A program made the translations under genes and the position numbers. Positions 43,701 through 55,200 of a stretch of 64,000 nucleotides of DNA are shown here, piece after piece (position 1 is the first letter of the stretch; each line of letters begins with the position of its first letter). Source of the DNA: Pomphorhynchus laevis (lineage: Eukaryota > Acanthocephala > Palaeacanthocephala > Echinorhynchida > Pomphorhynchidae); contig WNNJ02000280.1 of assembly GCA_012934845.2 (NCBI GenBank), forward strand, positions 31,071-95,070, given 5' to 3'. The notes under the pieces were generated by a model, which was not told where the DNA came from, searched no databases, and was given only the letters and a program-made list of their open reading frames with translations.

Positions 43701-45990
43701 GCGGATTTCCAGTGTGAAGGGAAGATACGACTGCGGATGGACGAGTTAAACAAGGTTGTGAGAAATGGGGATATCGATGAGCATATAGATTTTAATATGT
43801 GGGTAGGCAGGGGATCGGCAGGTGAGGTTTTGTTGGGCAAGGACATGAGGACAGATGATACTTCTGTAGGTGAGACAGGGAGAAGATGAAAGAGTTCCGG
43901 AAGGATGAGAGTAGACTGGGCAGAGTGGGATAGGATGCAGACCGGGGTGTGAGAGAGCAGCGTGGATACTTTAGTCTGGAGAAATGACGAATAATCATTA
44001 GCATTGATGTTGCAAGGCGTAGAGGAACGAGACAGGATTGAGTTAAAAGTATGCCAGAGAGTCTTAGAGTTGAATGAAGTGATGATTTTATGCTGTCAGA
44101 AGGAGTTGCATTTGGTACGTAGTAGGTGGTGATAAGACCGGCGAAGAGCAAGATAGGAATCACGGAAAGACGGAGTGATTGAGCGGAAATCGCGTCTGAG
44201 AGAGCGGTGATAGACTCGAAAAGCATGGCGGAGTCGACGCTTTGAGAGTAGGCATTGGATGTCAAACCATGGGGCACGGTGCAAGCGACGGTGTGGGTGA
44301 GACTTGAAGGGCAAGAGAATATCGAGAGTGGATGTGAGTTCAGAGTCGAAAAGAAAGGCGAGATCGTGAGGAGATGAATATGTTATTGTGGTAATGATAG
44401 AGACGATTTGAGTAAGGCAGAGCGGAGAAGGGAGAGGTCAAGATTTCTCCAAGGGCGACGTAGGATTGTAGGTGTGTGAGGAGGGGTGTGTTTGCGAGCG
44501 AGATCAAGGGTGATAAGAAAGTGATCGGATAGACCAGGATCAGAGATGGACAGTGAGGTGTAGGCAGCAAATGATCGGGGATAGCGATGATGTCGAGTGC
44601 CCACCAAGTATATGTGTGGGGGCAGTGGAGATTAGTTTGTAATTGTAGTTGGATAGAATGTTGATGAAGCGGATGGAATCTGTGGAAGAGGGGCGGTCTA
44701 GGCGGATATTGAAGTCGCCTAGAACGAGTGTAGGGATTGAGGACAAAGAACAATGAGAAAGGAGGTCAGCGAGTTATGGTTGATTATTTCGGTCATTACT
44801 CGTTTGAACACCGCGACCGAGTTAGTCAATTCAAAGGGAACCCTCTTGAATTGAAACAAACCACCTGCAGCTTGGAATGCTCTATACCACCTATCCTCAA
44901 CTTTTATAGGACATTTATTATAGGCTGACTCAAGATCAAGCTTCAAAAACACTTTGAATTTCGAAAGTTCTTGTATCATGTGGCCTATATGTGGCATCGG
45001 AAAAGCGTCAACGTAAGTGAATCGATTTATGGTTGCTGAATAATCGATTACCATTCGTTGCTTATGCCGCTCTGAGTGAGTTACGACAACTTGAGCTCTC
45101 CATGGAGATGACGGTTCAATAATGTCTTCTTTTAGCAGTTTGAGTACCTCTTTTTCTATATAATCTTGGTCGACCTTTGTATACTTCTCTGGCTTTGTAG
45201 CTATCGGTCTTATATTTCAGCAAGATTTGAGAATAGTGAAGGGGGAGTGATTCTAAGGCACTGCATTGCTGACAATACCAGTTCATTCCAACTCCAGGAC
45301 CTATTAAACTCGAACGTAACTGCCTTGTTTCGTTTAATAAAATCCTGTCCGAGAATGACTGGCGAACACAAATTGTCTAAGAGTAATAATTTCGTTGATG
45401 AGAAAGTCTTTCCTCCAATATTAATATTGGCAAAACAGTGTCCGACGGTTTAGACGTTCTGATTTGCTGCCGCCAACGATATTGTCTCTTGATAGTGCAT
45501 AACTTTTAGATGAGCATCTTTTGCAATTTGAGGTAGAATAAAACTACTTATGTAACCACTGTCGACGAGATCATATGTTAGGTGATTATTCAAGCTGACA
45601 CGTACAGAACTGAAGTCATGAATTGGAATGGTTGCACTGGTAGATGGCACTGTTGTTTAGTGCAACACATTGAGATTTTGAATTTGACGTGGATCGACGT
45701 ATCGTAGAAAAGTGACCTCGCTTTCCACATCGGAAACAAATGGCGTCTCTTGCTAAGCATTGTGATCTCCGATGAACATCTCTTCCACAAAAATTGCATT
45801 TCCGTGTACCTCTAGAATTGACTAGAATATTACGTCTTCTCATAGATGTTGACAATGCATCACTGGTATCTCCATCACTCTCTTGTTTTCCCAGTACATT
45901 CGCTGGATACGACGTTGATGGCGAATATATTTCTTTAGTGATAAATGCTTGCGCGTTTGTCTGTTCTGACTCTAATGACTGAATCAATTC
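40740..45990 (-). mobile_element. Gypsy-family LTR retrotransposon fossil, interrupted by a LINE
   Basis: Read on the minus strand the parts come in Gypsy order. They are a gag zinc knuckle (CNFCGRDVHRRSQC and CFRCGKRGHF, about 45700-45800), an aspartic protease-like region (45450-45650) and the first reverse transcriptase half (FLKLDLESAYNKCPI, about 44900). Next come the catalytic YIDD region (42200), RNase H (about 41400-41950) and an integrase core (40740-41228; VDEYSRFPF, HSDRGKQF, YHPMGNGQCERIN). A 2.5 kb family A LINE lies between the RT halves at 42257-44773. No LTRs were identified. The element is broken in several places and looks old, but older by only a little than the LINE inside it. 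Confidence 0.82.
42257..44773 (-). mobile_element. Family A LINE inserted in the Gypsy element
   Basis: The tail is at 42257-42310 (TTAAAATAAATCC on the minus strand, stem-loop GCGTGC/GCACGC). The C-terminal domain and motif C are in a 294-codon frame at 42331-43215, with motif B region at 43200-43270 (VPQGSVLGPLLFSLLLGD) and motif A near 43400. The RT N-terminal part (PTHILKSICSSISPFLTTLF, SSYRPISLLPTLSKLLERII) is at 43499-43846, with the endonuclease back to 44773 (IPTLVLGDFNIRLDRPSS). The 5' end is truncated inside the endonuclease. Confidence 0.88.
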
Positions 45991-46059
45991 AGACCGTAAT
46001 TAATATATCGAGCTGTTAGCGTGTGGAACATGTTACCGGACTTTTTAATATATATATCC

Positions 46060-48910
46060 ATGACATTATTATTAATGTTTCAACAGCACATAAAAGCATG
46101 GCTGAATTGGCTGGACCCTCTCTGAACTAATATGTTCTTTTGAATTTTGGGGATACACACACGGCGCAGCTTATAGAAGACGGCTCAACACATGAGCAAA
46201 GATTAGCGGACGTAGGGCAAATTGATTGAGTGCAATGAAAGTGCGTCGAAGTTGACCGATTATCCCCAACGCATTTGAACAAGCATGTTCAGTATGTGTG
46301 ACGGTACTCAAATCACTGTTTATCCACACTCCCAAGTCCTTATATTTGTTCACTCGTTCTATATCACTGCTTTGAAAGCTATAATTAACTAAAGATTGAG
46401 CATTTCCGCCACGAACACGTAAATGTTTGCATTTTGATATATTTACAATCAACCTATTGAGCAGAGCCCAATTTTCGACTTCATCGATATCCCGTTGCAG
46501 TTTGACTATATCATTGGGTGAACGAATTGCCCGCCAGATTTTTAAATCGTCTGCATATAAAAGCATCCGAGAATCAATAAATTCCTGGATATCGTTGATG
46601 TAGACACTAACTAACAATGGACCCAATACTGAACCTTGAGGCACCCCTATATTACATGGCCGCGAAGAAGAGTAAAAATTATCTACATGCACACAATAAC
46701 TACGATTGCTTAAAAACGATTCAATCCATCTAACAAGCAAAAATGGAATGCCACTTTTCTCTAGTTTATTTAGGAGGAGTCTATGGTCTACTCTGTCAAA
46801 TGCCTTAGAGAAATCGAAGAATATGATGTCAGTAGCAATTGATACAGCTTTATTAGCTGACCAATCAAGATGGGCAGCGAGTAGATTAGTAACTGTCGAA
46901 TAACCCTTACGGAAACCATGTTGCTCAGAAGCTATTACATTATTCTCACTATAAAACTTGACCATATAACCATGTATAATTCGCTCTAACATTCTACAAC
47001 ATAAGCAAGTAATACTTACTGGTCTATAATTGTCTACTGAAGATCTATCACCCTTTTTGAAGATGGGGTGAATGATCGATTGTTTCCACTCTTTTGGCAG
47101 ATTCGTATCAATAATAGATTGTCGAAATATGTTACAAAGTGGTGTATATATTAAGTCTGCTATTCGACGAAGATATATCGAAGGTAACAAATCAGCACCT
47201 TTGGAGTTTGTCTCTTTAAGACGATGCAGTTCAGCTAAAACTTTCTCAGGAGTTATCAAATTAGCTATGTCTAAACTAGGATATGAAACACTAGCACCTC
47301 TTATCGTCTCACTGTTCTGGATAGGTTCAGAATACTCGTTTGTAGTCTCTTTGTACAAGTAAAAATGCCTTGAGAACATCTCAGCAAGGTCGTCTTTAAT
47401 AACGCTATCAAAATATTGGCCAATTGTTTTATTAGCGTTCCTACTAATATTCACATATAGAAAGAGAGCTTTGGGATCATGTCTACAACTATGAGCTAGA
47501 CCAGTTTTAAATAAATAGAGCTTATGTCGCTTTAAAGAATTGAAGAAATTTCTCGCCTGATTATAAACACCATATTCACAAAACCCACCCTTAAAGCATT
47601 TGAAACTGAAGTCACGAGCCTTCATCGCAGTAGCCAGCTCAGTATCAAATTAACGAGCGCTTTTCCGACTAGTCTTAGACTTCAAAGGTGAGAATTTTAC
47701 CATTAGAGAATAAAGCGTCACGCGAAAATGATCCCAGGCCTTGTCAACTCCGACAACAGCCGGATCAGGCCAACTTACTCTATGCAGCTTTGATGTAATA
47801 ACATCATAGTTCGCCCGAAAAACATTAATCTGACGTTTGTACCTAGCATGATGAAACACCCTCATTTGTATATTTAGCAAAACTTTAACTACACAGTGAT
47901 CAGACAAACCAACAGGAGAATCATATTGGATACTACTGATTAATTGACTGTTTGTCGATAGGCAAATATCAAGAAGGGAAGAACTACAACTTGAAAAGCG
48001 AGTATGTACATCAACAAATTGAGCAAGGCCACAATAAGCAAAACACTCCATAAGGTCACAAGATTCACTATCACAAGTAGGAAGAACCGTATTCGAAGTC
48101 CATTCAACATCTGGTATATTCAGATCCCCAATTATCACAGTATCACAATCTCCTCGCGTATACAACTCTATCTCTTCAATGAGTTTCTTAGATATTGCCT
48201 TAGGAGCACGATACACAAGACCCAGTATGATGGGTGAGCTGTTATCAAACTTCACCTGACACCACAAACTCTCAACTCTATCAATAGACGACTTACTCAA
48301 AACGCGCACCTTAACTTCGTCTCTCATAAAGAGAGCTACGCCACCACCCTACCCCCTATCCGATCACTACGGAACAAAGAATAGCCTGGGATGGATACCT
48401 CAGCATCGGATACATCACAATTAAGCCAAGATTCTGTAATACCAACTATAATTGGATTAACAGACTCGATCCTAAACTTTAGCTCATCGACTTTCTGTAA
48501 CAAGCTCCGAACATTACAATAAAATATACTATAACTTTTACTCACACCAGTGCGAGTAGTAATATCATATCTAGCAATCTAACACACTTCAGATCCCAAA
48601 TCAGCTAGACACTTATGTGCTATAAGACCTTGCCAAAACCCTCCACATTCACGAGAGGCGATACATCTAGTGGGGACCAACGGATTCGAATGCGTCGCCT
48701 CACTACTTGAAAATTTTGCACACATAGATTGCTCTCACCAAGTGCAACACGAGATGCGAGTTCTTTCTTAGCTTGAGACAATTTCTCCCTTTGAAGAGCG
48801 TCAAGATCTTTCAAGAGACTAACATGGGATCCTTTTAAACGATATGAATTCCGAAGAATTAACTCAGCATGTGACTGCTCTCTAAATACGGCCTTGATAT
48901 ATTCAAATTG
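46060..48910 (-). mobile_element. Family C LINE, best preserved RT and endonuclease
   Basis: ORF1 C-terminus is at 48910-48600 (LKDLDALQREKLSQAKKELA, SRVALGESNLCVQNFQVVRR). ORF2 begins near 48545 (SYSIFYCNVRSLLQKVDELK, VGITESWL). The endonuclease continues in a 225-codon frame at 47650-48327 (LGLVYRAPKA, VIIGDLNIPDVEW, SSLLDICLS, GLSDHCVVKV). A single in-frame TAA separates it from a 484-codon RT frame at 46171-47625. That frame has FFDFSKAFDRVDHRLLLNK (A), IGVPQGSVLGPLLVSVYIND (B), MLLYADDLKIWRAIRSP (C) and KYKDLGVWINSDLSTVTHTE. The protein is cut short before the usual WN-LP C-terminus. The tail at 46065-46115 matches that at 28800-28855. Confidence 0.87.
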
Positions 48911-49095
48911 ATATATTCAAACGAAAATTATTAGAATGGATACGACATCCTGATCAGCAAACTATCCGAATGGCATACCCGTCAGATCAATGATAATTTC
49001 AACAATTTAACCTCGTTTTTTTCTCTTTTTTTGTCTATATTTCTATGTGAGAAGACTAAACAGCCTACGGGATTTGTCTTGTGTATTAATAATAA
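48895..49095 (+). mobile_element. Family C LINE 3' tail fragment
   Basis: RKLLEWIRHPDQQTIRMAYP near 48930 resembles the last residues of family C (KKMLLKWIVNS). It is followed by GACTAAACAGCCTACGGGAT, TTGTCTTGTGTATTAATAAT, a diverged family C tail. It ends about 180 bp before the DRG1 start codon. Confidence 0.45.
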
Positions 49096-49277
49096 CATAT
49101 TATGTAGTTATCATACAACAATATAAAATTAGTTGAAATTCAAATATTCTTTTACTGATTCTAAAAGGTTACACTATATAATCTGAAGTTTGATTTAATG
49201 TCACCGATATCGTAAAATACAAAATAGATGTTTTTGATGTGTCTTATAAAACCTAGATTTAAATTTTTGACGTCGAA

Positions 49278-52200
49278 ATGAGTATCCAAGAGAAGATTGA
49301 TTCAATTGAGCAAGAGGTATAATTAATTTTTGATGAGCGTTATTTTTGAATGTATTGGCAAGATTGCCAGAACACAACGAAACAAGGCCACAGAACGTCA
49401 TTTGGGCATGTTGAAAGCTCAAATGGCTAAACTTAAACGGGAGCTTATAGAACCGAAGGGTGGAGGCGGTAAACAGGAAGGCTTTGATGTGGCTAAAAGT
49501 GGCGATGCGAGAGTCGGATTTATAGGTAGTTATATGGATTGTTTCTTATGCAAATAAAACTTTGCTAAGGTTGTGCTATATTGATATTTTGTTGTTTTCA
49601 TTTAAATATAATGCTTTTTTCGTATCGTTTTAATTTCAAACTTTTCAATGTTGTCGATTGAACATGCGTTTTGCTCAATTGGCTTATCTTGTCTAATGTA
49701 CACAGGAGGATGTTTTTAAAGGCTTCCCGTCAGTTGGAAAATCAACATTACTATCGAATTTGGCTGGAGTATATTCAGAGGTTGCCGCATATGAGTTCAC
49801 AACACTTACAACTGTGCCAGGCATGATTCGTTACAAAGGTGCACGAATACAGGTTAGGTTGTTCATAAATTTTGCTAATTTTACATTTTTCTAAATAAAC
49901 TTCGAATCTCTATAAAACGACAGTTTTTTAAATTGTAGTTTATTAAATATATTTTTGAGGGTAACATGTTTCTTGTAAAAATGTGGATTGCATTGAAAAA
50001 TTAAATAATCTAAAGAAAAATCAATTAATCAATAAAATCAATTAATGTATTTATTAACTAATTTATTTATTTTTAAATTTGTTAAATCGAAAGGAGACTC
50101 GCTGTGGATTTATTATCGAGACAAATTATTATTTGTTAATAATTTATTATTAATTATTGAGAAAATGCTGGATAGGGCCAATTCAATGCTGGATACGGCA
50201 TTTTCTCTCAATAATTCTAAATTTATATTTGCTATTTAAATGCAAAATATTTTCTTTTTTGTCTTCTACATTTGGAATCTGAAACAATCGCGAAGTTGAA
50301 GAAATTCTTACCTCATTTAAAATATCAATTATTATATAATTTACTTATAACTACTTAATTATAATCAAATAATTATAATTATTAAATATAAGCAAATTAA
50401 TTATTAATTATAATACCTAACAGCAATCGCGAAGGTGCAGAAATTCTTACCTAATTTAAAATATTATTATTAAGTAGTTTAAATATAATTACTTGCTATA
50501 TCTTGAATAATTGATAATTTAATTAATTATAAGTAAAATTGGATTAGTTTTTTTATATCATTTGTATCATTTTGATCTTTGTATATTAAATGCGTATATT
50601 TTCCGTTTAATATTTCAAAATTTGGTTGTTATCAAAGTTGTTATTGCTTTATTAAAATCCTTGATGACATATTTGTTACAAACCATTACGGCTGGTGCAA
50701 CATTGTGAGAACTAGCAGGAAGTAAGACAGCCACAAATTTTAGCAACGAATAAATCCGATTCTCTAATTTTAGTTTTCAAGTCCTATTCAACTAAGTCAA
50801 TGCAGCCTGAACATCAGATGCTGGAACAGATGATGAATGCCATAGCCTGACGGGAGAGAAACGTACATGAGCTACAGGCGCATAAATACCGAAAGAAAAT
50901 AAAAAATACCGAGTCCGGACTAACAATGGCTCCTGTGTTGGGCAACGATTTCAATCATGATGAAATCAAAGAGATGACCGTCAGAATCGAAACGGCCCTT
51001 AACAATTCTCGTGCTAAACCACGCGACACCCATGAGTTATCAGCATATCTCGCAATTCTGAAAGCAATGCCGAATTAAGATTTGGATTCTAATGTGACTA
51101 AAGAATGGTTCCAGAATGGTTCCTGCATTTCATTTTAAATTTTACCATTTAACGTGAAAATATTCCTTTTCATCTTTGTCTAAGTCGCATTAGACTCTGT
51201 TTTCAAATTACTTTTGTTTAAAAATAAAATAATTTATTAAATTAATAAATTATTTAAATAATTAAATAATTATTTAATTAACAACAATTTAATTAAATAA
51301 CTATTAAAATAATTTGTCTCTTAATCTGTTAAGATTCTTTGACACCTGATAATCAGAGTTCTCGTAAGCTGTGGTCACAGCTATTTTTAGGAAATAATTG
51401 ACATGTAAAACAAATTTAAAACAAATTTACTCCCACCTAATTATCTTGTTGATCTTAAAATGATACTTGATTTTTCCTCTCTCTTAATCATTTTTATTGC
51501 AGTTGCTTGATTTGCCTGGAATCATCGAGGGAGCCAAGGACGGAAAAGGACGTGGTCGACAAGTCATTACAGGTGTATTTTATACGTAAATTTGGAATTA
51601 CAAGATGTTTGCTATTTTAGAGTAATTTATGTATTCGCTATATTTATATTTTCTATGCCTGTGCCCTATAATATTAATATTATAAAATATTATATTAATA
51701 TTAATTATTGATATTGATATTAAATTAATATTAATATTTTAGATATTCCTTCCCCTATAATATTAATTCGAGTATTTTCCAATGTTCGGAATTTTAGATT
51801 TTTATAAAATTAAGAATTTTACTTTTACCTTAAATGCTATCTCTATTTTTTCAATTTTAGCAAAGCAGTTTTGATTTTACGTGGTTTGAGCTATTATAAC
51901 ACGAATAAAAATATATTAATGGATTATATTTAATTGTACAAATTAGTTATTCATTTGTTAATAGATTAATTTTAATACATTAATTGGGCAACTATATTAA
52001 TAGTCGATAGATATAACGTTAATCTAGTATAAAATTCTGATGAACATAATTTTCTTTAGTAAATTTAAATTAGATTAAAATAAACAGTGCGATTTTATAT
52101 CAGTGAAACTGAAATAAAATTCTATCTTAATAGGAATTATTCTGATCAAACATGGTATCGTTTTTAGAAAAGTTATTTAATGCATTGAGCTAAAATGGAA

Positions 52201-55200
52201 TGAAGCCTAAAAAATTGTCGATTCACTTAAAAATATTACGCTAAAATTTAAATATATAAAAAATAGTTTCATTTATTATTTAAATTATTATTTTATAATA
52301 ATTTTATTTATTAGAATTATAATTGATAATGTAGTCGATAAAATATTAAAATTTATTAAATATAATATAAAATTTTTATATTATATTAAATATAATATTA
52401 AAATTTATTATAAATATAGTCGATAATATAGTCGATAACTATAGCGGATTATTAATCGATTTTTATTAATAAAGGATTATATTCAGTAAAGCTATAAAAA
52501 TGAATCAAACGATCTTCAACTAACAGTTAAAGCCAAAACGGTAAATGGATCAGTAGCTGATTAAGTTTACCGATTATTAAATGTAGCGTACATATATTAT
52601 CATTTCTGAATGACAATATATATTATCGGATGACATATATTATCATTTCAGAAAATTGTAAATTACTGTAATCAATTTCAATAATTTTTAATAATGAAAT
52701 ATACCTTACGATATCAAATAGATTTCTGCAAACTCATTAAAATAACAGTTGTGATGTGTTTTTAGTTGCTCGGACATGTTCTTTAATATTCATTGTGCTT
52801 GATGTGATGAAGCCGCTTATTCATAAGCGATTAATTGAACATGAGCTGGAAGGATTTGGCATACGGCTTAATAAAGATGCTCCAAATATCTATTTTAAGC
52901 GCAAAGACAAAGGCGGTATCAACTTTCAGTGTGCGGTATATTTTGTTTATATGCTTTTTTGCATAACTTCTTCTTATTTACTGATACAAAAGACGTTTGT
53001 GCATTCGACATCAATAACTAGATTCTGGTATATTTTAGATACAAGTAGTCGAAATGGAAAATTACACGATTGCTATAACTAATTTTCACTGCGTATATTA
53101 ATTAACAGTTTATCTTCTTCTCTTTGTATCTCCGTATATTTTATACCTGATTTGTTCAAATTTTGAATTATGTAATTTTGTTGTATTTTAAAGTCAATAA
53201 TTTAGCAATAATTCGCCAGGCAATCAGTGTCTTAAACGTGTTATTATAATAGTTGAATAATAGGAGCAAAAATTCATTCGCAATTCATTTACGTCGCAAC
53301 ATCTAATTAACTATAAATACATATTAAGATACAACCTTCTTGGATAATCGCTTAAATAGTTTGTTAATTTGTAATTCTTTATTTTAAAACAGTTGAAAAT
53401 CGAAATTAGAATTAAATCAAAGTTGTCAATCGTAGAAATGACATTATGATTATCAAAATAAGGATATTTTATCGTTTTTCATTTCATGTTAAATTTGAGG
53501 CAAAATTAATTAATTAAAACTAAATTCACTTTAATTGATTAGTTAATTTAATAAACTATAGATAATTATTTTTTATAAATAATAAAAAAAAGTATCTATT
53601 TAATAAAAGCGTTTTTGGTAAAATAATATTTTCCGTGCTATTATGAAATTCATAATAATTGATTAAAAAATAATTAAAAATAATTTTACGGAATTACACA
53701 CATATTATATTACGTATTTGTATTATATCCACTTTTGAAATAATTTATATTGATTTCTGTTTTTTTGTAACTTTATCAACTAGAAAAAAACACAAATTTC
53801 ACAATATTTTACTTTTATATTTTGCTAGGATTGTAGTTTCTCAAAATTTCTAAACTTGGAATGATCATAAGTTACTGGGCTTTTAAATTAAAGATGTTTG
53901 TTCTTAAAAATATGAAGTAATAAACGTATAAACTTTATCTAATTTTGTTAATAAAAGTTTGATAATTTCAAAAACTTGATAGAAAGCTTTTTAAACGACC
54001 TGCAATAATGATTAACTTGTTTTTAATTCGAAACCTATTGGGTCTGAGATAATTGATTGAGATAACATTTAATTTATGATTTTTATATTATTAAATATAA
54101 AAATAAAAATAATTAATAAATTATTAAATTTTGGAGGTGGATCAATCAAAGCATAAGTTAATTTTTTATTTTGCTAGAATCCAAAATTTTTGGAATAAAA
54201 AATATTATAAATCAGTATTAAATAATTAATTATAATTAATTATTATAAGTGTTGTGATTAAAAATCGTTATCTTCTTAATAAATTTGTTCAATATTCAAC
54301 ATTTTATCAATAAATTGTGCGTTTTGTTTTAGCAGTTAGCGAAACATAAAAAAAATATATTTGTTTATTTGGATATTTTGGATAAAATCAATAATTAATA
54401 AATCAGTATTTATTTTTATTATCTAATGCTCTTTAATCTAATGCCTTTAATTTTTTATCTAATGCTCTTTAATTTCAAATTTACAAATGATAGATCAACA
54501 TCAGTTTGTTTCAATATATTTAATCGCCTTTATTATGTAATGAGGTCTTTGCTGATGTTGTTGAAATATATAGCTGTCATTTTTATAATAATTTACTTGC
54601 TTTGAAATAAAAAGCAATAAAAAATTGTTTTCACAAAGATATTAAGTATTATTTACTTAAATAATGACTAAATATTAAATATATTAAATATATTAAATAT
54701 ATTAACCTTATTAAATACAATTTATTACCATTTAAATGGTTATTGATATTGTGGTATTATGATTTTATTACCATTGATAATTTCATCGAAATTTTATTTT
54801 TATTATCCTAAAATTGATAATAAATATAAATACTGATTGATTCTGCTCAAAAATTTCAAATTAAAAGACGGATCAGCATTAGTTAAATGATGTAATAAAC
54901 TTAAATGTCAATTATTTAATAAAGGGTTTTATGAAAACGCGCAACGAATGAATCCATCGACTTGACTTTGAAAGTTGATTAGACTGGGAAGATAATTAAA
55001 TCCATTTGAATTGTACGTTTTGTTTATGATGATGTAAGCAGCAGCTAGCGTATTGAGCTACTCCAAAACTTTAAAAGATAAATTTTTATCAAAATAAGGA
55101 GAAATTAGCAGAATTCGAAGCACCTTTAGAATGAGAGAATTTGTTAATATCGTTTATATTGAGTATCTTCTAAGTGTCGGAATTATATATATTTTAGCGT

